9,625 nucleotides of DNA, taken from Rhodospirillales bacterium. Lineage in GTDB: Bacteria; Pseudomonadota; Alphaproteobacteria; Rhodospirillales_A; Casp-alpha2. A program made the position numbers and the translations under genes. Positions 7,141 through 9,625 of this stretch are shown here, in pieces. Position 1 is the first letter of the stretch, and the number at the start of each line of letters is the position of its first letter. The stretch is taken from contig JAESSX010000088.1 in assembly GCA_016763915.1 (NCBI GenBank), positions 1 to 9,625 on the forward strand. Reading direction: 5' to 3'. The notes beneath the pieces were generated by a model. It did not search any database. It worked only from the letters and a program-made list of their open reading frames with translations, and was not told where the DNA came from.

Positions 7141-9625
7141 TTATCTGAAGAAGGCGTCGTCGATGGCTTTCGCCAGTTGCGCTCTCTTATAGGGCTTGGC
7201 AAGCAACTTAACCCCCTCGGGTTGGGCGGAGGAATTGCTGGCAATGTCGGGATAGCCCGATGTCAGCAGAACCTTGATGTGCTTGTATTCGCCCCTTACC
7301 CATTCCGCCAATTCTATCCCGCTCATTCCTTTGGGCATCACGACGTCACTGAACACCATGTCAATGGTGTTTGATTTCTCCTCCAGCACCTCCTTCGCAG
7401 ACGGGCCATCCGCCCCTTCCAGCACCTCGTAGCCTAAATCCGTCAACAATCTGCTCGTTGTATTGAGGACATCCGGATCGTCCTCGACGACAAGAATGGT
7501 CCTAGCCTGGGATATGGGTTTATAGGAATCCTCAAGGCCGGCGTCCTGTTCCGGCTTTTCATCGGTCACCGGCACATAAAGCGAGACGATCGTTCCCTTG
7601 TTCCGTGCGCTGTAAATTTTCAGAGAGCCTCCGGATTGCTGTATGAACCCATAGACCATGCTCAAGCCCAATCCGCTTCCCTCACCGACTTCCTTGGTCG
7701 TGAAGAAAGGATCAATCACCCGTTCCAGGTTTTTCTTGTCGATCCCATGTCCCGTATCGGAGATCATGATCCACACATAGGGGCCAACCAAAGGTTCGTT
7801 GTCTTCTCCCTCCATCTCACCTCTGAGTTCTACTTTTGTCGTTGTGATGGTCAGTCGGCCGCCCTTGGGCATGGCGTCCCTGGCATTGAGCGCCAGATTC
7901 AGAAGGGCGTTGCCAAACATGGCGGTATCAATTTTGACCGGAAGGGGTTGTTCGGAGAGCAGCGTCTCGATTTCGATGTTTTCCCCCAGTGTTCGTTCAA
8001 TAAGCCTGAGACTGTCCGAAATCAGATCGTTGGCATAGATGATTTTGGGGGACAGTGTCTGCTGGCAGGAAAACGAGAGCAGTTGCTGGGTTAAGGCGGC
8101 GCCTCTGTCTACGGCATTTTTTGCATTGGAGAGCAGCCTGTTTCTTTCGTCGTCCGTCTTGACACCTTCCGCCAACTCAAGATTTCCCAGGATCACGTTC
8201 ATAAGATTGTTGAAGTCGTGGGCAACCCCACCCGTCAATTGGCCCACGACTTCCATCTTCTGGGATTGCGCCAGTTGTTCCTGAAGCGTTTTGCGCTCGG
8301 TGATGTCGCGGCCGATACCATTCATGGTCGTGACCTCGCCGTCATCATCGTAGCGAATGGAGATGTTCCAGGACATATGGCGGAAGGATCCGTCCTGGTT
8401 AATTTGGCGATTTTCACAAACGACTGTGGTTTTTTTATTTTTAATCCAATCTTGAAACGCTTCCATGTTTTGGTCGCGGTCCTCGGGGTGGATAAAGTCG
8501 AAGGCGGGCAGCCCTATGCAATTTTCCGGAGGTATCCCAAAGATGGAATGCGCCACGTGGTTTACGAACTTGAACCGCCCGTCCTTGTCGACGATGGTGA
8601 TGAGGTCTTCGATCCCTTCGACGGTTTCCCTGTAACGCTCCTCGCTTTCACGCAGATCCTGTTCCACTCGTTTGCGCTCGGAGATGTCGGTTCTGACAGT
8701 AACGGTTCCGCCTTCTGACGTGCGGTAAACATGAATTTCAATCCTCTGACCACTGAGGAGGTCCACTTCGAAGGGTCCTCCAGGGTGGCGGTGCTGTTCT
8801 ATCCGTTTGCTTATCCATTCTTCCTCGCACCCGACAGCTTCCGGCCGAAGTCCCCGTTCCGCAAGCGTCCGGAACAATTCCTGGAGTTTCAGGCCCGGTT
8901 TCAGGATGTCCTCGGCTCCGGCCATGGACTGGCGGTATTTTTCATTGCACAGCACAAAATTTTCCTCGGCGTCCCAGATTGAGAACCCCTCGCCAAGGCT
9001 TTCAATGGCATCGCTTAACAACTGTTTGGCGCGTTTACCTTCCGTGATGTCGCTTACGATAGTGCCGACGGCGAGGCAATCGCCATTGGAGGCAAAGACA
9101 GGGAATTTCTGCGAAAGAACATCCCGCATAACGCCGTCCGGAAACTTCAACCGCCGTTCCGCCTGAACGATTTCCCTTTTATTCAAGGCTTCCTGTTCAT
9201 GAGCGGAGACTTCCCGGACGATATCAGAAGGAAGATAATCGAGTGTTTTTCTGCCGATTATATCGTCCAGGTTAACTTTGAACCATTCGCAGAATTTTTC
9301 ATTGGCAATAAGGTTTTTGCCCTCAGGGTCACGAATGATGACGGCGCCGGGCGAACACTTGATGACGGCTTTGAGCAAGGCTTCGTTTTCCTGCACCCGC
9401 CTGATCATTGAGCCGCTTACCAGGAGGAAAAGCCCCGTTCCCACCAGCACCAACAAGATTGAGATACTGGCGACAATCGTACCAGCCCTGATAAACGGCG
9501 CCCGGATTTCCGATAGGTTGATCTTTGCGACGACGCCTAAGCCTGGGATGGAAACGGGCTCATAGGCGGCCAGAACCGGCACCCCAAGGGAATCCTGCCC
9601 GACCACCGCACCTGACTGGCCCAGC
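7141..9625 (-). CDS. Hybrid sensor histidine kinase (Cache end, TM, three PAS, HisKA, HATPase, REC), 5' end missing
   Basis: This is a membrane sensor kinase that would autophosphorylate on His and pass the phosphate to its own receiver domain. The frame stays open to the right edge, so the true start lies outside; numbering here is from the GTG at 9606. Residues 1-39 look like the end of an extracytoplasmic Cache domain (YEPVSIPGLGVVAKINLSEI). One transmembrane helix spans about 42-66, with no HAMP domain after it. PAS-type domains lie at about 74-188, 196-308 and 320-436. The H box GGVAHDFNN has phospho-acceptor H463. The N box has N574, the G1 box is DTGHGI (617-622), the F box PFFTTK (633-638) and the G2 box GEGSGLGLS (641-649). 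The receiver (about 703-820) has E708, D709, D710, phospho-acceptor D754, T782 and K804. All catalytic residues are present. No HPt or output partner lies nearby. The gene is visibly lower in GC than its neighbours. The signal sensed is unknown. Confidence 0.94.
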   Translation of the reverse strand, partial: LGQSGAVVGQDSLGVPVLAAYEPVSIPGLGVVAKINLSEIRAPFIRAGTIVASISILLVLVGTGLFLLVSGSMIRRVQENEALLKAVIKCSPGAVIIRDPEGKNLIANEKFCEWFKVNLDDIIGRKTLDYLPSDIVREVSAHEQEALNKREIVQAERRLKFPDGVMRDVLSQKFPVFASNGDCLAVGTIVSDITEGKRAKQLLSDAIESLGEGFSIWDAEENFVLCNEKYRQSMAGAEDILKPGLKLQELFRTLAERGLRPEAVGCEEEWISKRIEQHRHPGGPFEVDLLSGQRIEIHVYRTSEGGTVTVRTDISERKRVEQDLRESEERYRETVEGIEDLITIVDKDGRFKFVNHVAHSIFGIPPENCIGLPAFDFIHPEDRDQNMEAFQDWIKNKKTTVVCENRQINQDGSFRHMSWNISIRYDDDGEVTTMNGIGRDITERKTLQEQLAQSQKMEVVGQLTGGVAHDFNNLMNVILGNLELAEGVKTDDERNRLLSNAKNAVDRGAALTQQLLSFSCQQTLSPKIIYANDLISDSLRLIERTLGENIEIETLLSEQPLPVKIDTAMFGNALLNLALNARDAMPKGGRLTITTTKVELRGEMEGEDNEPLVGPYVWIMISDTGHGIDKKNLERVIDPFFTTKEVGEGSGLGLSMVYGFIQQSGGSLKIYSARNKGTIVSLYVPVTDEKPEQDAGLEDSYKPISQARTILVVEDDPDVLNTTSRLLTDLGYEVLEGADGPSAKEVLEEKSNTIDMVFSDVVMPKGMSGIELAEWVRGEYKHIKVLLTSGYPDIASNSSAQPEGVKLLAKPYKRAQLAKAIDDAFFR

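Noticed and set aside
6258..7244. 328-codon open frame on the minus strand opposite the GntR gene
   Set aside because: It is antisense to a well-supported FadR-type gene and overlaps the end of the kinase gene; it has no domain and looks like a high-GC shadow.
7063..7374. 103-codon plus-strand frame starting in the intergenic palindrome
   Set aside because: It begins in a repeat-like palindrome and continues antisense into the receiver domain of the kinase, so it is a spurious frame.

Overview
This window looks like chromosomal DNA of a GC-rich alphaproteobacterium. The evidence is high GC in the housekeeping genes, MreB, AHAS and KARI sequences of alphaproteobacterial flavour, a TTGACC-17-TAGGTT promoter, and a Cache/PAS hybrid histidine kinase of a kind common in Rhodospirillales-like bacteria. 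The order is inferred from sequence feel only; no database comparison was possible.

Layout: five genes on the minus strand fill positions 1-5973 and are read right to left. They are ilvB (5973-4201), ilvN (4157-3612), ilvC (3564-2545), leuA (2166-610) and the 5' part of mreB (434 to the window edge). ilvB, ilvN and ilvC are closely spaced, share a good promoter at 6071-6099 and end at a clear intrinsic terminator (2492-2518), so they form one operon. leuA then has its own long, highly structured leader (about 2166-2450). A hairpin without a T tract lies between leuA and mreB. Divergent from ilvB is a GntR/FadR-type repressor gene (6303-7028, plus strand) with a near-palindromic operator candidate just upstream of its start. 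Convergent with it is a hybrid sensor histidine kinase (minus strand, 7141 to beyond the right edge). The short gap between these two contains two palindromes.

How the genes work together: AHAS (IlvB catalytic plus IlvN regulatory subunit) and KARI (IlvC) make the dihydroxy-acid precursors of valine, leucine and isoleucine. LeuA then commits 2-oxoisovalerate to leucine. mreB (cell shape) has no metabolic link to these; it is simply downstream.

The most interesting signal is the leuA leader. It holds a 48-codon ORF with a Leu-rich end, using mostly uncommon Leu codons. The last codons of this ORF form the 5' arm of a two-part inverted repeat (14 bp with one mismatch, then 12 bp perfect) whose 3' end abuts the leuA Shine-Dalgarno. 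Upstream in the same ORF there is a possible three-way-junction fold. Together these suggest leucine-responsive control of leuA translation rather than a textbook U-tract attenuator. Secondary points are a hairpin between ilvB and ilvN that may bring a distant SD to a GTG start, paired hairpin/U-tract elements in the ilvB 5' UTR, and a Glu where AHAS normally has the metal-binding Asp.
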